The notes beneath the pieces were generated by a model, which was not told where the DNA came from, searched no databases, and worked only from the letters and a program-made list of their open reading frames with translations. A stretch of 64,000 nucleotides of DNA. Origin: Spirosoma fluviale (lineage in GTDB: Bacteria; Bacteroidota; Bacteroidia; Cytophagales; Spirosomataceae). The stretch spans positions 2,046,001 through 2,110,000 of the forward strand of contig NZ_OCNH01000001.1 in the NCBI RefSeq assembly GCF_900230225.1, read 5' to 3'. How positions within the stretch are numbered: position 1 is the first letter of the stretch; each line of letters opens with the position of its first letter. The position numbers and the translations under genes were made by a program. Below, piece by piece: positions 54,075-63,554 of this stretch.

Positions 54075-54119
54075 AACTCACCTCTACCTATAGAAACAAA
54101 CCAACTTTTCTACAGCCAA

Positions 54120-56030
54120 CTACACCACACCTTCTTTAATTTCTTCTACTACAGCCGGATCGAGCAGGGTCGACGTATCGCCCAGATTACCCAGTTCACC
54201 CTCGGCTATTTTTCGCAGAATCCGGCGCATGATCTTGCCGGAACGCGTTTTAGGCAGACCAACTACGAACTGGATTTTATCCGGCTTGGCAATGGGACCA
54301 ATGATTCGGCTCACGGTAGCCAGAATATCCCGCTTCATCAAATCGGTGTCATTGTCGACGGGGGGCTGGTCAATGATGACGTAGGCATAAATCCCCTGCC
54401 CTTTGATATCGTGCGGATAGCCCACAACGGCACTTTCAACCACGCCCGTGTGCATATTGATGGCGTTTTCTACTTCGGCGGTACCAATGCGGTGCCCGGA
54501 TACGTTCAGCACATCATCAACCCGTCCGGTAATTCGATAATAGCCGTCTTCGTCACGCAGACAGCCATCTCCGGTAAAATACAATCCCGGATAAGTGGCA
54601 AAATACGTTTGTTTGCAGCGTTCGTGGTCGCCGTAGGTTGTCCGCAGCATACCGGGCCAGGGAAACTTGATGCACAAATTGCCGCTCACCCCATTGCCTT
54701 CAATTTCTTTTCCGTTTTCGTCCACCAAAATGGGCTGAACTCCGGGTAATGGCAGGGTTGCATAAGCGGGTTTTAACGGTGTGACGTTGGCAATGGGCGA
54801 AATCATTAGGCCACCGGTTTCCGTTTGCCACCAGGTATCGACAATCGGGCAACGATTTTTGCCAATATGATCATCGTACCAATGCCAGGCCTCCTCATTG
54901 ATCGGCTCGCCCACCGAGCCAAGCACCTCCAGACTACTGAGATCATGGTTCTTAACCTTATCCAGCCCAAAGCTCATCAGCGACCGGATAGCGGTAGGTG
55001 CGGTATAGAGGATATTAACGGCGTGTTTATCGACAATGTCCCAGAAACGACCGGCATCGGGCCAGGTGGGTACGCCTTCAAACAGCAGCGACGTAGCTCC
55101 ACACGCTAATGGTCCATACACGATGTAGCTGTGTCCGGTAATCCAGCCAATGTCGGCCGTACAAAAATGCACCTGCGGACCCGTCCGACCGTCGTGCTTG
55201 TACTGGAATACATTCTGGAACGTATAGGCGGCATAAACCATGTAGCCGCCAATTGTATGCACAACGCCTTTTGGTTTTCCCGTTGAGCCGGAGGTGTACA
55301 GGATAAAGAGAATGTCTTCGGCGTCCATCTCTTCGGCCGGGCAATGCGCTGTTACCTGCTTTAGCTCCTGTTCCATCCACACATCGCGGCCTTTGAACAT
55401 GGCAATAGGCGTGCGGGTCCGGGTCATGACAATTACCCGCTGTACACTCGGGCAACCAATCAGGGCATCGTCTACCGTTCCTTTTAGGGTGATTTCCTTA
55501 TTTCCCCGGTAGGCTCCATCGGCGGTAATCACCAGTTTGCACTGGGCGTCGTTGATCCGGTCGGCGATGGACTGGGCCGAGAATCCGCCAAAGACAACCG
55601 AATGGATCGCGCCGATCCGGGCACAGGCCAAAACGGATATGGCCAGTTCGGGAACCATGGGCAGGTAAATACAAACACGGTCACCCTTCTGGACGCCGTT
55701 GCGCTTGAGCACATTGGCCATCCGGCACACCTGATCGTGCAGCATGCGGTAAGTCAGGGTAATACTGGCTTCGTGCGGGTCGTTGGGTTCCCAGATGATG
55801 GCAGGCTGGTCGCCACGGGTAGCCAGATGACGATCCAGGCAATTTTCGGTGATGTTCAGTTTTCCCCCAACGAACCACTTTATGCTGGGTTCCGTAAAAT
55901 TCCATTGCAGCGTTTTCTTCCACGGTTTACGCCACTGAAATTCCTGGGCAATTTCGGCCCAGAAGGATTCGGGATCGTCGACGCTGTGTTTGTAAGCCGT
56001 CTGATACTCGTCAAAAGTTTTAATGACCAT
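54120..56030 (-). CDS. acs: Acetyl-CoA synthetase
   Basis: 636 residues. It activates acetate to acetyl-CoA via acetyl-AMP. The AMP-binding motif [16 protein letters not shown], the acetate-pocket Trp in [10 protein letters not shown] and the C-terminal [11 protein letters not shown] are present. Lys599 in that last motif is the lysine acetylated in known Acs proteins and deacetylated by CobB. It lies 52 bases after a second synthetase gene on the same strand and ends the leftward row that starts with a transporter and an SLC5-type kinase. Confidence 0.95.
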   Translation of the reverse strand: MVIKTFDEYQTAYKHSVDDPESFWAEIAQEFQWRKPWKKTLQWNFTEPSIKWFVGGKLNITENCLDRHLATRGDQPAIIWEPNDPHEASITLTYRMLHDQVCRMANVLKRNGVQKGDRVCIYLPMVPELAISVLACARIGAIHSVVFGGFSAQSIADRINDAQCKLVITADGAYRGNKEITLKGTVDDALIGCPSVQRVIVMTRTRTPIAMFKGRDVWMEQELKQVTAHCPAEEMDAEDILFILYTSGSTGKPKGVVHTIGGYMVYAAYTFQNVFQYKHDGRTGPQVHFCTADIGWITGHSYIVYGPLACGATSLLFEGVPTWPDAGRFWDIVDKHAVNILYTAPTAIRSLMSFGLDKVKNHDLSSLEVLGSVGEPINEEAWHWYDDHIGKNRCPIVDTWWQTETGGLMISPIANVTPLKPAYATLPLPGVQPILVDENGKEIEGNGVSGNLCIKFPWPGMLRTTYGDHERCKQTYFATYPGLYFTGDGCLRDEDGYYRITGRVDDVLNVSGHRIGTAEVENAINMHTGVVESAVVGYPHDIKGQGIYAYVIIDQPPVDNDTDLMKRDILATVSRIIGPIAKPDKIQFVVGLPKTRSGKIMRRILRKIAEGELGNLGDTSTLLDPAVVEEIKEGVV

Positions 56031-56082
56031 GGGTAGTGAATGTATTGTAACTCAGTAATAAAATAAGGTAGGGTGCTTTCGT

Positions 56083-57999
56083 TTAGTCGGTCTCGAACGA
56101 CTGACCAATTTTTCGACTGGTTAATGCTGCTTTTATTTCGTCCAGTATTAAGGGGTCATCAATCGTGGCCGGGGCTGTGTAGGATTCGCCATCGGCAATG
56201 TGTCGCATGATTTTCCGGAGAATTTTACCGGACCGGGTCTTTGGTAACCGTTTCACCAGCAGCGCATTCCGAAAATAGGCAACCGCGCCAATCTGATCGC
56301 GGATGAGGGTTACGAGTTCCGTTTCGAGAATAGCTTCACTGGTTTCAACTCCGTCTTTCAGGACGATAAATCCGACCGGGCGCTGGCCCCGCAGTGGGCA
56401 GGCAATACCAACCACGGCACACTCGGCAACGGCGGTGTGGCTGCTCACGATCTCTTCCATTTCGCCGGTCGACAATCGGTGGCCCGCTACGTTGATGACA
56501 TCATCGACGCGACCCATGATGAAAACGTACCCCTCTTCATCGACATAACCACCATCGCCCGACAGGTAATAACCGGGAAACCGGCTCAGGTAAGAAGCCC
56601 GAAACCGCGCATCGTCCTGCCAGAGCGAAGGCAAACAACCGGGCGGCAGAGGAAGCTTGAGGCAAACCAGGCCCATCTCGTTCGGGCCGATCCGCTGCCC
56701 GTCTTCATCCAGAATCTGTAAATCATAACCACACACGGGCTTGGTGGCGGAGCCGGGTTTCACGGGCAGGGACTCTATTCCCAGTGAATCAGCCACCATG
56801 GGCCAGCCCGACTCGGTTTGCCACCAATGGTCAATAACCGGCACATGTACGATTGATTCCAGCCAGTTCAGGGTTGGCGGATCGCAACGCTCCCCGGCAA
56901 CGAACACACTTTGTAGCGACGAAAGATCGTAATTACGGCTGAGCGCGGCTTCGGGATCTTCTTTTTTGATGGCTCGGAAAGCGGTCGGAGCGGTGAATAA
57001 TACATGCACGCCGTAGGTCTGCACTACCCGCCAGAACGTACTGGCATCGGGTGTGCGAACGGGTTTCCCTTCCAGAATAACGGATGTACACCCCTGAAGC
57101 AGTGGACCATAGACAGAATAGCTATGCCCAACGGCCCAGCCAAAATCAGACGCGGTAAACATCACTTGTCCGGGTTGTAAATTATACACCGCCTGCATGC
57201 TGTATTTGATGGCAACGGCATGGCCGCCATTATCGCGCACGATCCCTTTCGGTTTACCCGTAGTGCCCGACGTATATAAAATATACAGGGGATCGGTCGC
57301 CATGACGTACACGCAATCGGCGGGGTCAGCCTGACTTACGAGCGAATACCAGTCGTGGTCCCGGTCCTGCTGAATCTCGGCAACACATTGGGGTCGCTGC
57401 AAAATCAGGCAGTGTTCGGGTTGATAGGCAGCCCGCCGGAGGGCATCATTCAATAGGGGCTTGTAGGGAATAACCGTCGTAAACTCGATACCGCAGGAGG
57501 CCGACAGAACGACTTTTGGCCGGGCATCGTCAATGCGAAGGGCGAGCTCATGGGGCGCAAATCCGCCAAAGACAACCGAGTGAATAGCTCCCAACCGGGC
57601 ACAGGCCAGCATAGCAAAGGCCGTTTCAGGAATCATCGGCATGTAAATCACGACGGTATCGCCCTTCGTAACACCCAGCGCCTGCAAAGCACCCGCCAGG
57701 AGGGCAACTTCATCGCGCAGCTCCCGGTAGGTAAACTGCCGAATGGTATTCGTAACGGGCGAATCATGAATGAGGGCTAACTGATCGGCCCGGCCATTCT
57801 CAACGTGGTAATCAACGGCGGCATAACAGGTATTGAGCTGTCCATCCGCAAACCAGCGGGTCAGCCCGTTCTCATCGGTCGACAGGATTTGCTTGGGCGG
57901 AGTAAACCAGGGAATATTCCGGGCTTGCTCGGCCCAGAACTCTTCCGGATGAGTCAGGCTATACTGATGCCAGTCGGTATACGTAAGGGGAAGGGGCAT
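56083..57999 (-). CDS. Acetyl/propionyl-CoA synthetase-like enzyme (PrpE-like)
   Basis: 638 residues from ATG 57999; a GTG start 13 codons earlier (58038) is possible, but the family N-terminus begins near YTDWHQYSLTHPEEFWAEQA. The AMP-binding motif LYTSGTTGKPKGIVRDNGG with its 'RDNGG' extension is typical of propionyl-CoA synthetases; HWWQTESGWPM and the C-terminal [11 protein letters not shown] with the regulatory lysine (about 592) are present. It probably activates propionate or acetate; the substrate is inferred. It shares its strand and spacing with acs. Confidence 0.88.
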   Translation of the reverse strand: MPLPLTYTDWHQYSLTHPEEFWAEQARNIPWFTPPKQILSTDENGLTRWFADGQLNTCYAAVDYHVENGRADQLALIHDSPVTNTIRQFTYRELRDEVALLAGALQALGVTKGDTVVIYMPMIPETAFAMLACARLGAIHSVVFGGFAPHELALRIDDARPKVVLSASCGIEFTTVIPYKPLLNDALRRAAYQPEHCLILQRPQCVAEIQQDRDHDWYSLVSQADPADCVYVMATDPLYILYTSGTTGKPKGIVRDNGGHAVAIKYSMQAVYNLQPGQVMFTASDFGWAVGHSYSVYGPLLQGCTSVILEGKPVRTPDASTFWRVVQTYGVHVLFTAPTAFRAIKKEDPEAALSRNYDLSSLQSVFVAGERCDPPTLNWLESIVHVPVIDHWWQTESGWPMVADSLGIESLPVKPGSATKPVCGYDLQILDEDGQRIGPNEMGLVCLKLPLPPGCLPSLWQDDARFRASYLSRFPGYYLSGDGGYVDEEGYVFIMGRVDDVINVAGHRLSTGEMEEIVSSHTAVAECAVVGIACPLRGQRPVGFIVLKDGVETSEAILETELVTLIRDQIGAVAYFRNALLVKRLPKTRSGKILRKIMRHIADGESYTAPATIDDPLILDEIKAALTSRKIGQSFETD

Positions 58000-58062
58000 A
58001 AATGCTGTCGTCCGTTTTTCGGGTTTAAGAATGTTCACGGTCGGTTGGTACCGGCGAATGGT

Positions 58063-58434
58063 TTAAACCTTCGGTTTTATGTTCAATTCGTTGACTTTAG
58101 CGATTAGCTCGCGGGTGGAGAACGGCTTGGGGATGTACAGGTCAGCACCCAGATCAAGTCCCTTCTGTATATCTTTATCCTTACTTTTGGCGCTTAGAAA
58201 AATCACTTTACAGTGTTGATAATCGGGCGATTGTTTTACAAACCGGCATACGTCATAGCCATCGACCAGCGGCATCATCACATCAAGAAGCAGTAAATCA
58301 GGCACTTCCTGACGAATAATATCGAAGGCTTCGGCCCCGTCACGGGCAATAAACACGCGATATCCTTCTTTTTTCATCAGAAATTCCAGCGAGAGCAGAA
58401 TACTCGGCTCATCGTCAACAATCAGCACTTTCAT
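58063..58434 (-). CDS. Receiver-only response regulator
   Basis: 123 residues, a complete receiver domain (MKVLIVDDEPSILL; phosphorylated Asp51 in LLLLDVMMP; Lys in IPKPF near 103) with no output domain. It sits next to the SLC5-type kinase, so that kinase is its likely donor. The characterised CrbR partner of such kinases has a LuxR DNA-binding domain; this one must act through a protein partner. The next gene in the row, PrpE-like, starts 63 bases downstream of the stop codon side. Confidence 0.92.
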   Translation of the reverse strand: MKVLIVDDEPSILLSLEFLMKKEGYRVFIARDGAEAFDIIRQEVPDLLLLDVMMPLVDGYDVCRFVKQSPDYQHCKVIFLSAKSKDKDIQKGLDLGADLYIPKPFSTRELIAKVNELNIKPKV

Positions 58435-58518
58435 AGTGAGTCGAAATGATTTTGGCTAAAGTAAAGTTTTTATTGCCTTTATCTTAACCTAAACGCCTGC
58501 TCCCATCAAAACCAGCTT

Positions 58519-61239
58519 TCAGGACTGGGCAGGCAGTGAGCAGGTAAACTGTGCACCTTGTCCGGGCACACTACTAACGGTAATCTGCCCATTGTGTAAC
58601 TCAATGATCTTTTTCGATATAGCCAGTCCCAATCCGCTTCCTTTGGGTTTCCTCAGTGTTTGGTTATTCGCCTGATAAAATTTCTCAAAAATTAGCTGCT
58701 GCACATCCGGCTCAATACCAACCCCATTGTCGCGAACAGTCAGCTCGACCTGGTCATCACTCAGGACTAAACAAACCGAAACCTGACCGCTACCGGCGGG
58801 CGCAAATTTGATGGCATTGGACAGCAGATTGATCAGCACCTGCATCAGTCGATCCCGGTCGCCATCAACATACGGCTCCGTGGGTGTGGGGCAGATTTCG
58901 AGCGTCACCTCTTTATCGCGCGCTAGTTGCGCCACATTCTCGACAGCCTCCGAAACTAAATCGACCATCGAAACCCGTTCAGTACTCAGGTTGTATCGCC
59001 CGGAATCGTACCGTTCCAGATCAAGGACCTGATTAATGAGTCGGGAAAGCCGTTCCGTTTCCCGAATGACCCGGCTCAGAAACTCCTGCCGCATGGACTC
59101 ATCCATATCCGACTGATCGTGCAGGATTTCCGACAGCGCCCGGATCGACGTTAAAGGCGTTCTTATTTCGTGCGTGACGGTCGAGACAAAATCATCTTTC
59201 TGCTCATCAGATTGCTTAAGCCGTTCGTTGGCCTCACTAAGCTGTAGGGTCATCTGCTGCAGCTCGGCCGATTTACGCGTCAGCTTCTTATTGACCGTCA
59301 TTAATTCCTGCGAGGCCTTCAGAATATGGATTACCTCATCCACCGAAAGAGGTTCTTCGTTCGTAACCGATGACACCAGGATACGGGCCGATGCCGTTCC
59401 AATAGCGCCCGCCAGCCATCTCTCGGCATACGCCACCAAACGTGGATCGGCGTAGGCACTTGCAGCATCCAGCTGGTTGCGTTGACTATACCGATCAAGC
59501 GCCCGCTGGGTGGCTTCTTTTCCGAAGAAGGTGGTTAGCAACGACCGTAAATCGGTGGTTAGGGCCTGCCCGTTCCAGGGCGTCGTTTGTTCGGTCGTGC
59601 GTGAAAAATGAAATACGTCGACAAAGAGCGTGGCCTGCGACTGGTCGAGTACTCGTTGCGACCAGTTGAGCGATCCCCAGACGTACCCGCCAATATTGAC
59701 AAACATTGACCAGAATAATGCGTGCGAAATTGGGTCAAGCCCCTTAAGGCCAAGTAATTCATATGGTTTCAGAAAAGTGAGTCCCAGGGGACCTTCGCTC
59801 ACAAAGGAATCGGGCAGTAGACCGGCCGTCACCAGCGAAGGCAATATCAACGTGTATACCCAAATCAGCGCACCCGCCAGCAAGCCAATTTTTGCCCCGT
59901 AGCGCCCGCCCCGTTTCCAGAATAACCCACCAATTATGGCCGGGGTAAACTGGGCCACTGCCACGAAGGAAATAACCCCAACCGACACCAACGAAAAATG
60001 GTTGGAGACAAAATGGTAATAGACATAGGCCAACAACAATAAACTGACAATAGTTACCCGGCGGATGGTAATGACCAAACCACTCCGCGAAGGAGCGCCG
60101 GACGGTGGGTCGAACCGAGCAAGCCAGCCGGGCCGACTCACCAGAAGCGGCATTACCACGTTGTTGCTGATCATGACGCTAAGCGCAATCGTCTCCACGA
60201 TAATCATACTCGTTGCCGCCGAAAAACCACCGATATAGGCCAGCAATGCCAGATTCGTTTGACCGAACTGTAGCGGTAACGCCAATACATAGTTGTCGGC
60301 ATCGACTGCTGGGCTAAGCATCAGCTTACCGGCAAACATAAGCGGCAGAACAAATAGGTTTATCAGAAACAGATACAGTGGAAAGAGCCACATGGCTTTG
60401 TTCAGGTGCTTTTCATCCACATTTTCAACAACGCCGACCTGAAATTGCCGGGGCAAAAACAGAACAGCCATCATGGATAAACAGGAGTACCAGAACCAGT
60501 TGGTCGTTGAGGCCAATGAGTTGAAGGTAAACAACCGGGCCAGTGAGGGCACAGCAGCCGCTCGTTCGAACAGGTCGACTGGTCCGTTGAACAGAACGAA
60601 CGTGACAAACACCCCGATGGACAAAAAGGCGACGAGCTTAATCACCGATTCAAACGCAATAGCCGTTACCAGCCCTTCGTGCCGCTCGGTAGCTTCCAGC
60701 TTCCGCGTACCAAACAAAATGGTGAACAACGCCAGCACCAGGCTAATCACCAGCGCCTGAGTACTTAAGAAAGAAGCCGATGTTTCCGTTACCGACTGCC
60801 CGGACATCACGGCAAAACTCGTTGTAACGGCCTTGAGTTGTATCGATATGTACGGAATGGCACCCAGCACACAGAGTACAGTAGCCATTACGCCCAGGAG
60901 TCGGCTTTTTCCGTATCGCGATGAAATAAAATCGGCAATACTGGTGATGCGCTGCGTTTTGCAGATTCGAATAATTTTACGCTGAATCGTCCACCAAAGG
61001 GGTGCACCAAGGGTTGGGCCGATGTAAGCCGTCAGGTACTCGATACCCTCGGAAGCGGCCCGCCCAACACTCCCGTAGAATGTCCAGGCGGTACAATAGA
61101 CGGAGATCGACAGAGCATACAGGTACGGATTATTGACCAGACTTCTGCCCGTTTGGGGTCGATGTTCGGCCCAGTAGGCTACCCCAAACAACAAACACAG
61201 GTACAATAAAGAACAAACGACCAGCGTAACACTATTCAT
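58519..61239 (-). CDS. Histidine kinase with N-terminal SLC5-type transporter and STAC linker (CrbS-like)
   Basis: 906 residues. About 1-540 is a sodium:solute symporter-like part with some 13 helices. A STAC-type linker near 595-645 (WLAGAIGTASARILVSS, from 608) and a coiled coil follow, then the HisKA domain with His690 in VTHEIRTPLTS and a HATPase domain (LINLLSNAIKFAP; RDNGVGIEP; KGSGLGLAISKKI). Known CrbS kinases sense or transport acetate and turn on acs. No PAS domain is seen between STAC and HisKA. The start overlaps the preceding small gene by eight bases, suggesting translational coupling. Confidence 0.93.
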   Translation of the reverse strand: MNSVTLVVCSLLYLCLLFGVAYWAEHRPQTGRSLVNNPYLYALSISVYCTAWTFYGSVGRAASEGIEYLTAYIGPTLGAPLWWTIQRKIIRICKTQRITSIADFISSRYGKSRLLGVMATVLCVLGAIPYISIQLKAVTTSFAVMSGQSVTETSASFLSTQALVISLVLALFTILFGTRKLEATERHEGLVTAIAFESVIKLVAFLSIGVFVTFVLFNGPVDLFERAAAVPSLARLFTFNSLASTTNWFWYSCLSMMAVLFLPRQFQVGVVENVDEKHLNKAMWLFPLYLFLINLFVLPLMFAGKLMLSPAVDADNYVLALPLQFGQTNLALLAYIGGFSAATSMIIVETIALSVMISNNVVMPLLVSRPGWLARFDPPSGAPSRSGLVITIRRVTIVSLLLLAYVYYHFVSNHFSLVSVGVISFVAVAQFTPAIIGGLFWKRGGRYGAKIGLLAGALIWVYTLILPSLVTAGLLPDSFVSEGPLGLTFLKPYELLGLKGLDPISHALFWSMFVNIGGYVWGSLNWSQRVLDQSQATLFVDVFHFSRTTEQTTPWNGQALTTDLRSLLTTFFGKEATQRALDRYSQRNQLDAASAYADPRLVAYAERWLAGAIGTASARILVSSVTNEEPLSVDEVIHILKASQELMTVNKKLTRKSAELQQMTLQLSEANERLKQSDEQKDDFVSTVTHEIRTPLTSIRALSEILHDQSDMDESMRQEFLSRVIRETERLSRLINQVLDLERYDSGRYNLSTERVSMVDLVSEAVENVAQLARDKEVTLEICPTPTEPYVDGDRDRLMQVLINLLSNAIKFAPAGSGQVSVCLVLSDDQVELTVRDNGVGIEPDVQQLIFEKFYQANNQTLRKPKGSGLGLAISKKIIELHNGQITVSSVPGQGAQFTCSLPAQS

Positions 61240-61441
61240 TGGAAGTAGTCGAATCGTCAGAATGAGTGCGGTGGATCAACCAGCCGATACCCCCGATTAA
61301 GCTGGCCCATACAGTAAACACGTATAAATACAGAACCGGGATACCCAGTACTCGCTCAGGTCGGTTCGCGATTGCGAGAATCGGACTGTTCAGCAGCAAC
61401 ATGAACAGCATACTGATTAACAAAAGTCGACTTTCTTTCAT
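61232..61441 (-). CDS. Small two-helix membrane protein coupled to the SLC5 kinase
   Basis: 69 residues with two predicted helices (about 5-25 and 34-55) and a hydrophilic Ser/Thr/Asp tail. It overlaps the kinase start by eight bases. Small membrane partners of SLC5-like transporters (DUF3311-type) are common, so it may be a subunit or topology partner; that is inference. Confidence 0.75.
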   Translation of the reverse strand: MKESRLLLISMLFMLLLNSPILAIANRPERVLGIPVLYLYVFTVWASLIGGIGWLIHRTHSDDSTTSNE

Positions 61442-61460
61442 GGTGTAGTGGTGGGCGGTG

Positions 61461-61575
61461 GGCAGAGGGCATGAGGGTTGAGGGTTAGGGCATGGGACAT
61501 GGGGTTAAGGAAGAGTTTGCTACCTGGCTTATACTACCCTACTGCCCTACTGCCCTATGCCCTATGCCCTATGCC
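61461..61575. repeat. Imperfect long palindrome of heptanucleotide units
   Basis: Left arm 61461-61504 is made of GGGCATG, GGGTTGA and GGGTTAG-like units; right arm 61537-61575 is made of CCCTACTG (twice) and CCCTATG (three times). The arms are broadly complementary with several mismatches. It fills the gap between two small membrane-protein genes and stops two bases before the DUF6814 stop codon. Confidence 0.75.
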
Positions 61576-61577
61576 AT

Positions 61578-61796
61578 CTACTCTTCGTCGTAATCGCCGG
61601 CCAATGCGTATCGGCCAAAGGTGATTAACCCGCCGACTACAATGGGGACTAACACCAGTAAAACCACCCAGCCAAATACGTTATCTTCCAGTTTTTCGCT
61701 GGAGATTTTAACTAAACTGTCCATGATCCGGTCATAGGCGACGAGCAGGCCCAACAGAATCCAGACAACGCCCATGTATTTCTTAATTGCTTTCAT
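61578..61796 (-). CDS. Small membrane protein, DUF6814-like
   Basis: 72 residues, two helices (about 6-24 and 43-66) joined by a polar segment, with an acidic end (AGDYDEE). I recognise the pattern as the short protein that accompanies MHS-family transporters in Bacteroidota; function unknown. It lies between the transporter and the SLC5 kinase genes on one strand. Confidence 0.65.
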   Translation of the reverse strand: MKAIKKYMGVVWILLGLLVAYDRIMDSLVKISSEKLEDNVFGWVVLLVLVPIVVGGLITFGRYALAGDYDEE

Positions 61797-61919
61797 GTTT
61801 CTTAAGGTTGAGGAAAGGCCAACGGCTGCTGGCTTCCATTTATCTGAGAATTGATTTCTTTTTTACAACGAATTGATTGCTACCGTACCCACTCTGGTAT
61901 CCCCTAATCTGGGTTACTA

Positions 61920-63506
61920 CTAGTCTCGCTCGACGGCTTTAGCGCGGTTGCTCAGGTAGAGCAACCCAATTACAAAAGACACACTCGCCACAATGATTGG
62001 GTACCAAAGCCCTTCCAGATAGGCTTTGGCAACCACGGGAGCCGCACCGGCTGCTGCCGCAGTTTCATTCGCCTTCGTAGCCGTTGCCACCAGCGCTGTG
62101 GCAATAAAGGGGACCAACCCGCCAAAAACACCGTTGCCAATGTGGTAGGGCAACGACATGGACGTGTACCGAATCCGGGTCGGAAACAGCTCAACCAGGA
62201 AGGCGGCTATTGGCCCGTATACCATCGTTACGTACAACACCTGAAGCAACACCAGAAAAATCATCATCATCAAATCTCCCGTCGACATCGTCACCGATTT
62301 GACCACATCGGGCTTTGGTTTCTCCACCGACGCATCAGCCAGAACACTTTGCTTCGACACTTCCTTATACGTAGTACCATCGGCGAAGGTTTTGGTCGTC
62401 GTGGTCGTGATTAGGGAATCAGCCGTATTTGCAACCAACGCTTTTTTAACGTCTACTTTCGTCTGTTCGGTCAGTTCCTGTTTCGCCTTCAAATCCGTCA
62501 GGCTATACATTTTCTCGTAAATTGGGCGGTACGTTAGAATGCCCAGCGCCATACCGGCCAGCATGATTCCTTTGCGACCAATTTTGTCCGAAAGGCCACC
62601 AAAAACAACGAAGAACGGCGTAGCAATCAGCAAAGCCACCGCCACGATAATATTGGATTGGACAAACTCAACATTACAGGCTTTCTGGATGAACGACAGC
62701 GCATAAAACTGCCCGGTGTACCAGATTACGCCCTGCCCCATGGTAGCGCCGAACAAGGCCAGCAAGACCATTTTCAGGTTCTCACGCTTGCCAAAGCTCT
62801 CGGCCAATGGGTTTTTAGACGTTTTCCCTTCTGATTTGAGCTTGGTAAAAACCGGCGACTCCGACATTTTCAGGCGGATGTAAATAGAGACACCCACCAG
62901 TAAGGCCGACAAGACAAAGGGAATCCGCCAACCCCATTTGGCAAAATCCTCGACACCCACCAGTTGCCGGGTTGCCACAATCACGCCCAGCGACACGAAT
63001 AGTCCCAATGTGGCTGTTGTCTGAATAAAACTGGTATAGTAACCCCGACGTCCTTTGGGAGCGTATTCGGCTACGTAGGTAGCAGCTCCACCGTATTCAC
63101 CTCCCAGAGCCAGCCCCTGGATCAGGCGCAGTAAAAGGACGAGCAATGGTGCCCAGAAACCGATGGTCTCGTAACCGGGAATCAAGCCGATAAAAAATGT
63201 GGACCCGCCCATCAGCACCAGCGTCACAAGAAACGTATATTTCCGGCCAACGAGGTCGCCTAACCGGCCAAAAACCAACGCTCCGAACGGACGGACAATG
63301 AAACCGGCGGCAAACGTTGCCAGTGTGGACAGCAAGGCGGCTGTTGGGTTATCTTTGGGGAAAAATTGTGTGGACAGAATAGCGGCCAGACTGCCAAAGA
63401 TGTAAAAATCGTACCATTCAATGAGGGTTCCCAGCGAAGAGGCACCAATTACGCTCAGTAATGTTTTGGTACCGGCTACGGATTTGGGGGTTTGTTCTAC
63501 AATCAT
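61920..63506 (-). CDS. MHS-family MFS transporter
   Basis: 528 residues, twelve helices. The family motif between helices 2 and 3 (FGRLGDLVGRKYTFL, about 79-93) and the SSLGTLIEWYDFYIFG start place it in the metabolite:H+ symporter group (proline/betaine, alpha-ketoglutarate, shikimate). Between the halves is an 80-residue hydrophilic insertion (about 328-410), rich in Thr, Lys and Asp. Substrate unknown; its position beside an acetate-type kinase and two CoA ligases suggests a carboxylate. Confidence 0.9.
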   Translation of the reverse strand: MIVEQTPKSVAGTKTLLSVIGASSLGTLIEWYDFYIFGSLAAILSTQFFPKDNPTAALLSTLATFAAGFIVRPFGALVFGRLGDLVGRKYTFLVTLVLMGGSTFFIGLIPGYETIGFWAPLLVLLLRLIQGLALGGEYGGAATYVAEYAPKGRRGYYTSFIQTTATLGLFVSLGVIVATRQLVGVEDFAKWGWRIPFVLSALLVGVSIYIRLKMSESPVFTKLKSEGKTSKNPLAESFGKRENLKMVLLALFGATMGQGVIWYTGQFYALSFIQKACNVEFVQSNIIVAVALLIATPFFVVFGGLSDKIGRKGIMLAGMALGILTYRPIYEKMYSLTDLKAKQELTEQTKVDVKKALVANTADSLITTTTTKTFADGTTYKEVSKQSVLADASVEKPKPDVVKSVTMSTGDLMMMIFLVLLQVLYVTMVYGPIAAFLVELFPTRIRYTSMSLPYHIGNGVFGGLVPFIATALVATATKANETAAAAGAAPVVAKAYLEGLWYPIIVASVSFVIGLLYLSNRAKAVERD

Positions 63507-63554
63507 TTTTATTGAGGTATTGAGGGTTTGGAATTCACGTACAAAATAGAGTTT

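Noticed and set aside
58000..58038. GTG start for the PrpE-like ligase
   Set aside because: The ATG 13 codons later gives the usual family N-terminus; the GTG form is kept only as an alternative.
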